Shown piece by piece: positions 32,722-41,779 of a DNA stretch of 64,000 nucleotides; positions within the stretch are counted from its first letter, which is position 1, and each line of letters starts with the position of its first letter. The stretch is from Ceriagrion tenellum (lineage: Eukaryota > Arthropoda > Insecta > Odonata > Coenagrionidae), in contig OY720643.1 of NCBI GenBank assembly GCA_963169105.1, positions 25,454,373-25,518,372 of the forward strand, written 5' to 3'. Under the pieces are notes generated by a model that ran no database searches, was not told where the DNA came from, and worked only from the letters and a program-made list of their open reading frames with translations. The position numbers and the translations under genes are program-made.

Positions 32722-34054
32722 TGCGTAGATCTCCCTCCGATACTATACAGTGTGCTCCCAATACCGCATCTCTAACGCGTCAATATCAAGCGCGTGGAAA
32801 ACTTGACTTTTTAATGTTTCCTATACATTAGAATGATGATTTAAGATTAATAATAAACTACGAATATAAAATATGTATATATATTTATATTATCTAGAGA
32901 GATAACTTGTATTATAAAGTGTAAAGATTTTAATTCACCAGCGTAACTATCTAATTCACATCTGAAGTGTCAACTCTTTCATAGATAGGTCGGGGCGGAA
33001 TACGGAAATGTTTGGGCAATGTTTTAAGCAGGTAATGCTACAGAAGCTGGCAATATTCAAGGATATCTACTCAGGATTGATCATTTTAACATAAACATAT
33101 GGATGCAATTTTCACGGAACGAATGGATCATACAAATTTACTAGGCATTTACTGACGTAGAATGGCATGGGAGTAATTCTTCCCTTTAACACAGAATGAC
33201 CTATGCCACCAAAGAAACTGCTTTGAACTGTAAACGAAAACTTGAAATCTTCAGCAAACAACGACCACTATTGACGCAAGAGAAACTTATCTAAGTATAT
33301 ACAAATATATCCTGAGAATATATTCCGAAACAATTTTTTTTCCAAGGAGTCTTATCTTGAGAACTGCCGAGTACAGAAATATCTCAGCCGCGGCGTGACT
33401 CACTAGAAATTTCCCACGTAAAAAGGACGGCGTAGGGTTTTAAGTTGACGGAGAATATTACGCATTCATGAATTCTTCCCTCCGTTCCTTTCGCCGCGAT
33501 GCACTTCGAGCCATTTTGAAGGACGAGCAGCCTGAGTCATGAGATGCACCAAACAATATGGATAGTGGTGCCGAATTTAAACGTAACTCACCTTTAACTT
33601 TCGAGTTTATGAAAAGTATTCTCCGATACCATACAGAGTAAAACGCCAACAATCCCAAACAGCAAAACAAACCCTGCAAAATAACGACAGGGGCGAATAA
33701 ACAGATGGGGAAGTATTTCTTAAATAATAGCCACATTGAGCGTGGCCTTGAATGGTTCCATGACCTGAGCGCAGAGAAGATTGCGCCGAGAGGCGTCAGA
33801 GATGCTGGTAGGAAGAAGGATGAAAACGAAATGCGAATCAGAGCACTAATGAAGAACGAGACGTTGAAAAGCAAGCCATGGAAAATGTGAACAGCTTCGT
33901 GTTATTCAAAGTCGGCTTGAAAGAAGGTGAAGGGGGTAATATTTTTACAAGAGATTGTAATGCTCAAAAAGATAGGAAAACGCTCGAGGGAAAGCGATAG
34001 ATATTGAAAGAATACATGTTTTTAAGTGTATATGCAACTATGTGAAAACATTCG
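32722..34054. other. Unassigned A/T-rich DNA
   Basis: No element or exon recognised. The 138-codon minus frame at 33458-33874 overlaps a 61-codon plus frame and shows no motif. Confidence 0.35.
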
Positions 34055-34450
34055 TGTGGCACTCTGTGGATCAGAAGCATGGACCAATGGAATGGCTGAC
34101 CAGAAAAGACTAGAAGCCTTCGAAACCTGGAGCTGGAGGAAGATGCTGAAGATAAAATGGACTGACAAAATATAAAATGATGAAGTGTACAGAAGAGTAG
34201 GGAAGGAGAGGACCATATGGAACACTATAGAAAAAAAGAAGAACAAGATGGATTGGACACGCCACGAGACACAATGGGCTTGTGAAGAACGTAACTGTAG
34301 GTAAAAGAGAGGGAAAAGTCCCCAGAGGAAGGCCCAGGAATAAGTTCATGGACCAAATTAAGGGGTAAGTATATTGGAAGGATATCAGGAGGTAAGGGAA
34401 CTAGCATTGGATAGGGAAGGGTGGAGGGCTGCAGACAACAAATCTTCGGA
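34055..34450 (+). pseudogene. LINE reverse transcriptase 3' fragment, family 2
   Basis: Plus-strand reading shows A-L-C-G-S-E-A-W, then L-E-A-F-E-T-W-S-W-R-K-M-L-K-I-K-W-T-D, a stop, then V-Y-R-R-V-G-K-E-R-T-I-W-N-T-I. The GRPR-like end is recognisable in DNA as CCCAGAGGAAGGCCCAGGAA. This Y-G-S-E-x-W ... W-R-x-M-L-K-I-x-W-T-D ... G-R-P-R pattern marks the C-terminal part of many arthropod LINE polymerases. Stops and frameshifts make it dead. Close relatives are at 45.5 and 55.1 kb, more distant ones at 61.8 and 62.8-63.9 kb. Minus-strand frames here are shadows. Confidence 0.8.
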
Positions 34451-34616
34451 TTGAACAACCAATGAGTGAAGTGTACAAGCGATATCGCTGTCTAGGTAAA
34501 AGCAGTTTTGACATTGATCTCACGGTGTCAAAGGTGTAATTTACTTCTTACGTATATCACAGAAGACCTTTGAGCTCGTAATTCACCATTCAAAGGCATT
34601 GAATGTTAGCTGAAGA

Positions 34617-34886
34617 GTTGAAGGATATATGTTACCAGGGCAAAATACATCTACCCAGGTAATATCCAGGCGTTTTGGTGAGCTTAGAATTATTTCAAAG
34701 CCTTAAAAACATTCCTTTGACCAGAGGAAAACCCATTATAAATGTAAAATGATTTGAGTGGTAGATTATACGTTACGAGGGCAAAATACATCTACCAAGA
34801 TAATATCCAAGCGTCATGGAGAGCTTAGAGATACTTCAAAACTTTCTAAAACATAGCTTTGACCAGAGGAAAAGCCATGATTAGAT
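34617..34886 (+). repeat. Two-copy tandem repeat, ~140-bp unit
   Basis: ATATGTTACCAGGGCAAAAT at about 34627 and ATACGTTACGAGGGCAAAAT at about 34768 begin two similar units. They share ATACATCTACC, GGTAATATCCA/GATAATATCCA, GAGCTTAGA and TTTGACCAGAGGAAAA. The units are diverged. Confidence 0.75.
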
Positions 34887-37076
34887 GAACAGTAAAACAA
34901 ACTGAATGAAGGGTATCCGAGGATCCATTCCCAGGGCTTTCAGCGCTTTCAGAAGCAATGACTTCTTCGCTCCAACATCTTATCTCTCCACACACGACGA
35001 ATTTTTTTTTCGGTTCGCATTCCGTGAAATAATTCCCAAGAGCATGAAGGGTCATGTGGCGGACGCCTTACCGTCTTCAAGTGCACGGCAGGGCCGGCGA
35101 CGTGAAAAAAAAATAAAATATAAAATGAAAGAAATCTTTTCTGGTGAGAGACACCTTCCCTCCTTCACCGTTCCAACTCACGGCCGCAAAAACCTTAGAA
35201 GAAGAAGAAACACGCAGCGAGGAGAGAAAGAAGGGACAGGGGATTCCGACGAGAGAGCTGCAGCTGCCAACTGAAAGCCATCTCATCCATCCAATGGATA
35301 GGCGGTGCGGGGGGGGGGGCAAGGCGCCTCTTTCGCTGCTATGTTAACAACACTGCCCCCCACGGTCCCCCCTAGAGGGGTCGTCAGTCTACGGACTGGC
35401 GCTCTTCACGGTCCCGCATCGCTTCGGCCAACCAAGAGGGAGTGACACTTGGCAACAGCGCGCGGTAAGGCAGGGCGACCACCCTCACACTCTCGCCAGA
35501 CGAACCCATGAAGTCGCTCGGCTCGCTCGCTTGCTTGCTGGCTCGCGGGCGAAAGGAGAGAGGAATATCATGTGGGACGGGATGTGTGTGGAAAAGAAGG
35601 CAGGCGGCAGGCAATCCAGTCGGAGCGGCGTGAAATCCTTCCTGCCGCACGGCCTTGGGATTCATAAAGGCCGGTTTCGGGGCAGATAAATGAACAACAA
35701 ACTGAAACGCCGACTTTGATTTTCAACGAGATATCATGACGACAGTCGGAGATACCTGACGGATGAGATACCTTGATGACGTTTCGATTTCGGTCAAGAA
35801 AACGGGCGAAAGGTTTCTACTCATAATCATCGCAGTTAATTCATCGAGAATACTTCTATGCTATACAACCTGTCATTTTTATACTTTTTAACGAATAACA
35901 ATAAACAGCTGGTAAGAGTAAAATAATTGCAGACTTCACAGCAGCTAATCCTGGAAAGCAAAGGCATGCATGCATGGAAAAATAAACACTTCTTGATCCG
36001 GTGCCTTTTAAATTTGACTAGCCCTTGGGGCCGGCCATTTTTTGCATTTTAGTTGGGAAGGTACATGTATACAATTAAATTCACACAACTCCAGAACTAA
36101 TGTATATTTTTTAATGAAACTTTCATTCGTTGCATATTATATAACAGACCGGACCATTACCGCTGGTGGCGGAAACACGTATTTTTACGTGAGCGGACTA
36201 TAATGTGTTAAGAAATCATAGACTGTACACAGGTAGATTATTCTATGGTTGCACTAGTAAGTCCTATCTCCGTCCAAGTCCTTAATCAAACTAACCGCTT
36301 TAAAAAAGCATTAACCATTAATAAATACATATCAACTTCTTATGCCTCATAGAATTTTCATGAAGCTAAAGATTCACCTAGAAAGTTTCGTAACGGTACG
36401 AGAACTTTTTTATCAGTCGGAAAGAAAGAGACATTAATCATATTTAAGCAACGAACTTTCCCTCATGGATGGTATTTCATTAACATATTTCGCTTCAAAA
36501 AAATGCAGCTCTCATTTACCGGATAGGAGACATTAACATCGAATAAAATTTTCACATGGGACATGAAGACGAGGAGGAAGTTTGCCTAACCTTAGTCGCT
36601 TTAAACTTAAAACCTTTCCAGAGATACGATATGCAATATTTAAGAATCAATAGTAGCCACTGAAAAGTAGTAGTAACACAATATTAGCTTCATAAAATGC
36701 ATTATTCCAGAATCATGCGTCAACTCGCACTGTCTATTAATACTGTTGGAACAGAATAACATTACTGCAGCAATTGTACGATAACAGAATTGACGGCTTC
36801 CTTCTCACATTTTCCTTTATATATTTCGTTATGACATTTGGCACAACTCTTCTTTTCCACGTGGGACTCGCATTGATGACAGCTCGTGGGCGGGAATGAG
36901 TCACTTTGATTAATAGCTCGACAACCAAACCGATGACAGCTCCAGACCCGCGAAGGTAACATAAACCAAACTCGGGTGTCGGGAGAGTATCAGCGAATCA
37001 TCACCGACGCAGATGAGAAAAATATATTTTTCCATGAAATTGCAAGTAAAATCAACGTGACAAATTCGAATCCATA
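34887..37076. other. Unassigned; G/C-rich 35080-35690
   Basis: A G/C-rich patch (including a 10-base G run near 35309 and CTCGCTCGCTTGCTTGCTGG) lies at 35080-35690. Frames of 93 and 122 codons here are on opposite strands and lack motifs. The rest is A/T-rich. The cysteine-rich frame at 36762-36962 is listed separately. Confidence 0.35.
36762..36962 (-). CDS. Possible small cysteine-rich exon or ORF (tentative)
   Basis: A 66-codon minus-strand frame holds C9, C14, C28, C31, C40, C43 and C52, including two C-x-x-C pairs (S-C-H-Q-C and S-C-A-K-C-H) eight residues apart. This spacing suits a zinc-binding finger. The frame ends at a TAA. No family is recognised, and the upstream ATG is not preceded by any clear promoter or splice signal. 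It could be an exon, a transposon remnant or chance. There are no supporting neighbours. Confidence 0.2.
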   Translation of the reverse strand: MLPSRVWSCHRFGCRAINQSDSFPPTSCHQCESHVEKKSCAKCHNEIYKGKCEKEAVNSVIVQLLQ

Positions 37077-37385
37077 TTGAAAATTAGTTTTGTACTTTTC
37101 CACAGTAATTTATTGATTAAAGCAGTGTGCTTCATTGGTTTGCCCAAGTTGTGGTGGAATGTGGTCGAGGAAATTCTTAGGAGGAGGAATATTAGGAGTC
37201 TTAAAAACAGGAGAGCGTGTATGAAGCAGTGTATGGGGGTAATTGAAGCAAAAGAGGTTTGCAAGGATAGGCCAGTATGGAGGAAGTTATTGAAGCATAG
37301 TTAGGTGTACAAATATGTATTTATGAGTGAAAATTAGTGACTCTGCCTATCCCAGAAGGGAAAGGCGTGATTGGTATGTATGTAT
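37077..37385 (+). pseudogene. LINE 3' end with GTAT repeat tail (probable)
   Basis: The frame at 37077-37304 ends R-R-R-N-I-R-S-L-K-N-R-R-A-C-M-K-Q-C-M then V-I-E-A-K-E-V-C-K-D-R-P-V-W-R-K-L-L. An ending of the type E-A-x-x-V-C-x-D-R-x-x-W-R is familiar from insect LINE polyproteins. After the stop comes a short 3' UTR (CTCTGCCTATCCCAGAAGGG) and a TGTATGTATGTATGTATT tail, as many LINEs have. The part upstream of about codon 25 is not recognised. Confidence 0.45.
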
Positions 37386-37596
37386 GTATTTATTGATAGC
37401 GTGTAATACATTTCGCAGCTTGCTGCATCTTCCGGTCCCCTTTACGCACTATTTATTTATTGATTGTTACAATGGTAACCTCACGCTAAGAAGGGGGAGT
37501 TTGGAGAAGAATCTAATTTTTGGAAGGGAACATAGATAAGTGGCTTGTGAGAAGGGAAATTTCATTGGTAAGGAGTGTGGAGAGGTGCGGAAAAAT

Positions 37597-38033
37597 TGGC
37601 TCAAGGTGGCCAGACTGTACTCGCCTACCACACGGGGCGGCCAGGGTTCAAATCCCTGCAGAGGAGGATGTTTCTCAGAGGAAACCCGATTCCAACTTGA
37701 GTGTTTTGTGGAGGGCACTTCAAGCACAGAACTCCGTCTGTCGGATGAGACGTTAAACCGTTGTCCCCTTGGCGCCTATCGTTAAGAGCATGCCGACACC
37801 AGGTTTCTATCCACCCTTCCTCCCTTACCTATCCCCTATGGCGCAAATGACCTTAGTTGTCGGTCGCCTCCCCAAATATCCAATCCAATTTGTAATGACT
37901 CTATAGATACAAACCCTGCGAGTCGCCGCAGAGGGTCTGAAGGTGTGGGGTAGGATACCGCTATGAACTGGGAGAGACTATGAAAACGTTGAGGGGACAA
38001 GATAGAGGTGAACCGTATTTTAACTATGCGCCT
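37597..38033 (+). mobile_element. Long SINE-headed repeat, plus copy (5' part)
   Basis: The head TGGCTCAAGGTGGCC (A-box-like) is followed by GGGTTCAAATCCC at 37644-37656 (B box). The body continues through CTCCGTCTGTCGGATGAGAC and a CTCCCTTACCTATCCCCTATGG block to AACCGTATTTTAACTATGCG. This makes it a tRNA-headed composite repeat. It is cut at 38033 by the LTR below and resumes at 39012. The frames of 78-86 codons over it are shadows. Confidence 0.75.
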
Positions 38034-39011
38034 TGTAACAAGTAATTTCTTTGTCGTTTTTCTACTTTATATTATGCCCCACGTTGTGGATAAACATGTA
38101 ATACGAAAAACTATTGATTCTTTTACCTGGAAAGAAACCACGATTGCGATATCTTCTCGCACCTTATATTTTAATTACTTTGCCCCAGCTTGCTCGTCGG
38201 GAAAGAAAATACATGAAACATTGCAGGTTTAGAGATACGGTTGCAATTTACTTGACAAAATGAAATATTCAATTTACAGACAATTTAAATAAAATAATTC
38301 CTTATACCCTTAGGTCATGACCAACTGTATATTCTAATTTAGACACAAATTTGGTATATGAATAATTATTCCTTCTTTTAAGTATACTGTCTAATTTTTT
38401 GCCACACTTCATCACTTAAACTTTTCACAAAATCCAATTACTTGATACAAAGGGATACCAGTCACAAACTTAATTCTTGGCCAATTAAAACCTCTTGCCT
38501 TATGGCTTCTTGTATCTTATATGAAAATAAAAGTTTATAGTTACAACCCAATTATTCGACGACACAGGTTGGTTTGTCCCTCTGTGGTCTGGAAAATCCT
38601 CTCAGCCTGCGTTGTGTTCGTCCTTGGCGGGCCCTCAGCTTTTTGGGTCTCGTCCTGTAGTAAAATCTCCCGTTCCTCTCCTTAATTCCAGCTCCTTTGT
38701 CAATTCTCCTTTTCTACGTGGGCTATGTCTCGCACACACTCTGGAACTTCCCTCTACCAAAAACTTGCGTGCTCTCTCTTTGCACGTCCGTTCACTGCGA
38801 GGGTTTGATCTACCAAGCTATTTGCGTGCTGTCTTTGCACGACCGTACACTCCGACGGTTTCCTCTACAACCCCCTTTTGTTGCCGACGCTTCCACTCCT
38901 TAGGTCTATTGTTTATTTTCAAAATTCACAATATGGTGGGTCCCTTATTGTTATTATAAACCATGAGGTGGTAAAAGAAAAAATGGCGAGGCCAGCGTTA
39001 TGTTACAGCCT
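38030..39011. mobile_element. Solo LTR with 4-bp target duplication
   Basis: The insertion 38034-39007 begins TGTAACA and ends TGTTACA, that is, TG...CA with inverted ends, and is flanked by GCCT at 38030-38033 and 39008-39011. Removing it restores the repeat exactly as in the copy at 5.3 kb (TATTTTAAC, GCCTCAT, CACGCTATTT). The size (974 bp), TG/CA ends and 4-bp duplication fit an LTR retrotransposon, Ty3-type more than BEL or Copia (usually 5 bp). AATAAA-type signals lie near 38286 and 38525. The 115-codon frame inside has no motif. Confidence 0.8.
38766..38872 (+). repeat. ~50-bp tandem duplication within the LTR
   Basis: GCGTGCTCTCTCTTTGCACG at about 38768 and GCGTGCTGTCTTTGCACGAC at about 38824 begin two copies that share CCGT.CACT.CGA.GGTTT and CTAC. 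It is probably a duplicated regulatory block. Confidence 0.55.
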
Positions 39012-39128
39012 CATATCAGAATCACGCTATTTTTGTTTTACTCAGGATTGTTGAGTGGAAAGAAGGACTTTTTGTCCCAGTCAGTTCGGCAGTGTATATT
39101 TTATCAATGCTTGAAGCGGATGATAAGA
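39012..39128 (+). mobile_element. Long SINE-headed repeat, plus copy (3' part)
   Basis: It continues from CATATCAGAATCACGCTATT to TCCCAGTCAGTTCGGCAGTG and GCTTGAAGCGGATGATAA, matching on the opposite strand the 5210-5310 segment. Together with 37597-38033 it makes one interrupted copy. Confidence 0.75.
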
Positions 39129-39184
39129 ATTTTTATCAAATTACCAATTGATTTCCCGAGAAATAAACATTCTAATAAATGTAG

Positions 39185-39300
39185 CCAGTAACCCATTAAG
39201 TCGACTGCGTAAGAGGCGGGGCCGAGTTCAAGCCCAGGTGTCGCCTAAGGACGCGCCCCGTTGAGCCCCAGGTGTGCTATTTTCTGGGTGACAGAATTTT
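39185..39300 (+). mobile_element. tRNA-like SINE head (weak)
   Basis: TAGCCAGTAACCC resembles an A box, and GAGTTCAAGCCC at about 39224-39235 a B box. They are spaced about as in tRNA genes. No cloverleaf acceptor or second copy in the window supports it. Confidence 0.3.
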
Positions 39301-39710
39301 CACAGAAACCGTGGCGGAGCAAGGAGCTTCGCCTTCTCTGATGCGTGAATTTCACACAGCGTTGGCCTTCGCACACCGCGAGCGTCATATATCAAACCAG
39401 CTATCGCGTTAAGGAACAGGCTGCGGTAACATTTTATACCTATTGATTCTAACTCCATGGAATGATAATGGCAATTCATTTTTACAGGAGATATAATTTC
39501 TAGCCATCAGAAAGCACTCATCCTCGAGTCATTTTTGCTAAATTTGATAACTGAAAGTACAATTTTAAAAGTCAATCAAGAAATATGATCAGACGTTGAC
39601 TAAAGGTTAATGTTTTTGTAAATAAGTTCATATATTTAGACAAGAGGTTGGGGTTTTCACTGTTTCTATCGCATTTAAGGCGGGGTTTGATCTAAGTTTG
39701 ATCGTAACAT

Positions 39711-39905
39711 CGTCGGCCCCGTGGCAGCGGGGAAAAGTCCTTACTTGCTTACCAAGGGTCGTGGGTTCGAGTAACATCTGGGTGGAGTTATCTCCACCAA
39801 GAAAATGGTTGTTTGTGTGACGTAATATGAGGTATATGCTAGAGAGGGCTTAGAAGTATGTACTAACATCGCTCAATGAAGAGCGAAATAATAACGGCAT
39901 CATCA
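39711..39905 (+). mobile_element. tRNA-derived SINE, family A, third copy
   Basis: The head CGTCGGCCCCGTGGCAGCGG and GTGGGTTCGAGTAAC (degenerate B box near 39763) match the family. The body has CCACCAAGAAAATGG in place of the CCACAGGGCATGG word. It is more diverged than the 16.97-kb copy. Confidence 0.65.
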
Positions 39906-40138
39906 TTACCATAATTTCACAAAAATATACATGTCTTTCTAGAATAGTTTGAACTGTGACTTCCTGTCATGGTATTCATAATAACCAGTTGAAATCCACG
40001 GGTCTAATTCGTTTCTATTAGGCCATTAATTAATGTTAGCCAACTTGGAAAGGCTTTCTGCACATCATTGGTATACTTGCACAACACTGTGACTTGGCAT
40101 TGACAATGTTTTTGGAATTGCTTTAAAGTAAAAAACAT

Positions 40139-40348
40139 AATAACAAATAAACTCCTCTTTCTCAGGCGAGATATTGTAGAACAGCATAATGAGTAAAAGC
40201 TCAAACGATTTCGTACTGTCTACTAGTTTTTATTTCACCTCTTTGTACACGTGTTTCAACTGAACAACAGTCATCCTCAGGCAAGACAAAAAAAAAAACT
40301 AGTAGACAGTACGAAATCGTTTGAGCTTTTACCCCTACAATAACAAAT
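40139..40348. mobile_element. Fold-back element 8, 10-bp target duplication
   Basis: The element proper is 40149-40338, flanked by AATAACAAAT at 40139-40148 and 40339-40348. Inner arms, from about 40193 (TAAAAGCTCAAACGATTTCG onward) and 40297-40333, are nearly perfect complements. The arms start well inside the left boundary. The minus strand carries the hammerhead-like core at 40246-40280. The 66-codon minus frame at 40004-40204 overlaps the boundary and is not coding. Confidence 0.75.
40246..40280 (-). ncRNA. Hammerhead-ribozyme-like motif
   Basis: On minus: CUGAGGA, one U, GACUG-UUGUU-CAGUU (helix II, one G-U), GAAAC, ACGU, GUA. It has the same layout as the copies at 1753, 7487, 16764 and 26308. 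Helix I was not found. Confidence 0.35.
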
Positions 40349-40702
40349 GTTTTGACTGGTAAAAGTGTTTGAAAAATGTGTATTTTATGTGTTAACTAGG
40401 TAAAATTCCATTAATAAAACAAGGAATGTACGCTTCTTCATTCCAATTATTGTTATTAATAACAGCGAAAAACCAAGAGTTACACTGAGTGCCACGAGCG
40501 CCCGCAAGTGTCAGAGATAAGGGGTCGCCGGCTGGAGTGTTAAGAATAGTTTGAATTGACTTTCTGCATTATATTAATAATCACCAATTGAAATCCACGA
40601 GCCTAATCCGTATCTATTCGGACATTAATTAATGTTAGCCAACTTGGAAAGGCTATCTATACATCATTGGTCTACTTGCACAACATCGTGACTCAACACT
40701 AA

Positions 40703-41226
40703 GTTTCCACGGATGCACGCTTCTTCATTCTCCAACCCCACACGAAGACTACTTTCTATCTTCTTTCATCCTCTCTCCTCTAAAATGTCAATTCTATCCC
40801 AACCTCTTCTCCGCTTACCGAACTTTCCCTCATCTAGTATAGTTTTAAATACTACCCGACTCGCCTCCGTACCTCCCCCATCCACTTTCTCTTTCGGATC
40901 CCTGGCGGAATAAATGCATAAATTCCCGTAACATTTGAAGTTTTCAACGCGAAGCAGCTAAATGATCCGAGGTATTGCATCAGAAAAGCCGGAAAAATGA
41001 GGTTATTGAGGAGAAAACATAGGTCGTCCTCCTAGAGATACGAAATATAACAGTGAGAAAATTATACCGTCGACTTCTCGTAAGGATTTCCATTTGCCTA
41101 GCAACAATTTTACATGTTACGATCGGTCGTATCATGCTCAGGGAAAGCGGCTATGTGATTCGTCATCCTTCGGCCTAGCCGCTGCGCTGCCAACGATTAC
41201 GAGTGTTATCGGGGAGCCCAATGATT
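40703..41226. other. Unassigned A/T-rich DNA
   Basis: Nothing recognised. The stretch near 40713-40915 is pyrimidine-rich and open for 66 codons, but only because of composition. Confidence 0.4.
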
Positions 41227-41227
41227 A

Positions 41228-41779
41228 TCATGTATATTAATTCTCAAAGGTGTTTATTTGTCGCAACGCCATAACTCCCATAATTCTTCATAAAAATTAA
41301 TGATTCAAACATCGTTTTAAAGCTTAAGTTCCCCGCTATTGACAAAAAATAGAAAATTGGTATAAAATTAAAGTTATTGTTAAAAAATTTAAAATTGAAG
41401 TTTTTGTTAAAAATGATCATAACTTTACAGTGCCATCTGCTGATAATATAATCAACTAATATGTTGACTGAGGTTACGTGCTTGAAAGACTAGGAGGCGC
41501 CATCTATTAACACATCGTTTAGTTAGATTGTTTACATTTTACATGCAATCAGTGTGACCGTTTACCGTTTACGTTTACGTTATGTATCTTTAACACAAAC
41601 ATTAATAACATATAATTGTCCATGGAAAGAAACAGGTAGAAGAACAGGAAGAAAGAAGGAAGAAACAGGAAGAAGCTGCATACTGTGCGAAATATTCGAC
41701 AGGTAGAGGAACAGGAAGAAAGAAGGAAGAAACAGGAAAAAGCCGCATACTGTGCGAAATATTCGCACGGGTCAGCTAG
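41228..41779 (+). mobile_element. Non-autonomous Helitron (candidate)
   Basis: The 3' end has the Helitron signature. There is a perfect short hairpin GTGCGAA-A-TATTCGCAC, allowing one unpaired base, at about 41752-41768. It is followed by GGGTCAGCTAG, ending in CTAG at 41776-41779 and followed by T. A plausible 5' end is TC at 41228, preceded by A, giving an A|T target without duplication. The 5' region has TTTATTTGTCGCAACGCCAT, a word style common near Helitron starts in insects. Inside are GGCGCCATCTATTAACA and a two-copy ~68-bp repeat (GAACAGGAAGAAAGAAGGAA) at about 41633-41768. The 80-codon frame at 41685-41927 crosses the 3' end. Confidence 0.65.
41633..41768 (+). repeat. ~68-bp tandem repeat at the Helitron 3' end
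   Basis: The unit AGGTAGA(A/G)GAACAGG ... GCATACTGTGCGAAATATTC occurs twice. The second copy ends with the terminal hairpin, so the hairpin stem half GTGCGAAATATTCG is duplicated too. One result could be two alternative termini. Confidence 0.8.

Larger units (their letters stand above)
39941..40702 (+). repeat. ~160-bp direct repeats around a fold-back element
   Basis: About 39941-40104 and 40542-40702 match through GAATAGTTTGAA, AATTAATGTTAGCCAACTTG, GAAAGGCT and ACTTGCACAACA. The fold-back element at 40149-40338 lies between them. They are diverged copies about 600 bp apart, origin unknown. Confidence 0.7.

Noticed and set aside
34055..34450. Overlapping minus-strand frames as membrane proteins
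   Set aside because: Frames such as 34110-34349 look hydrophobic only because they are the reverse complement of the Lys/Arg/Glu-rich LINE polymerase end.
38612..38959. 115-codon frame inside the solo LTR as a gene
   Set aside because: It lies wholly within the LTR, crosses its internal 50-bp duplication and has no gag/pol/env-type motif.
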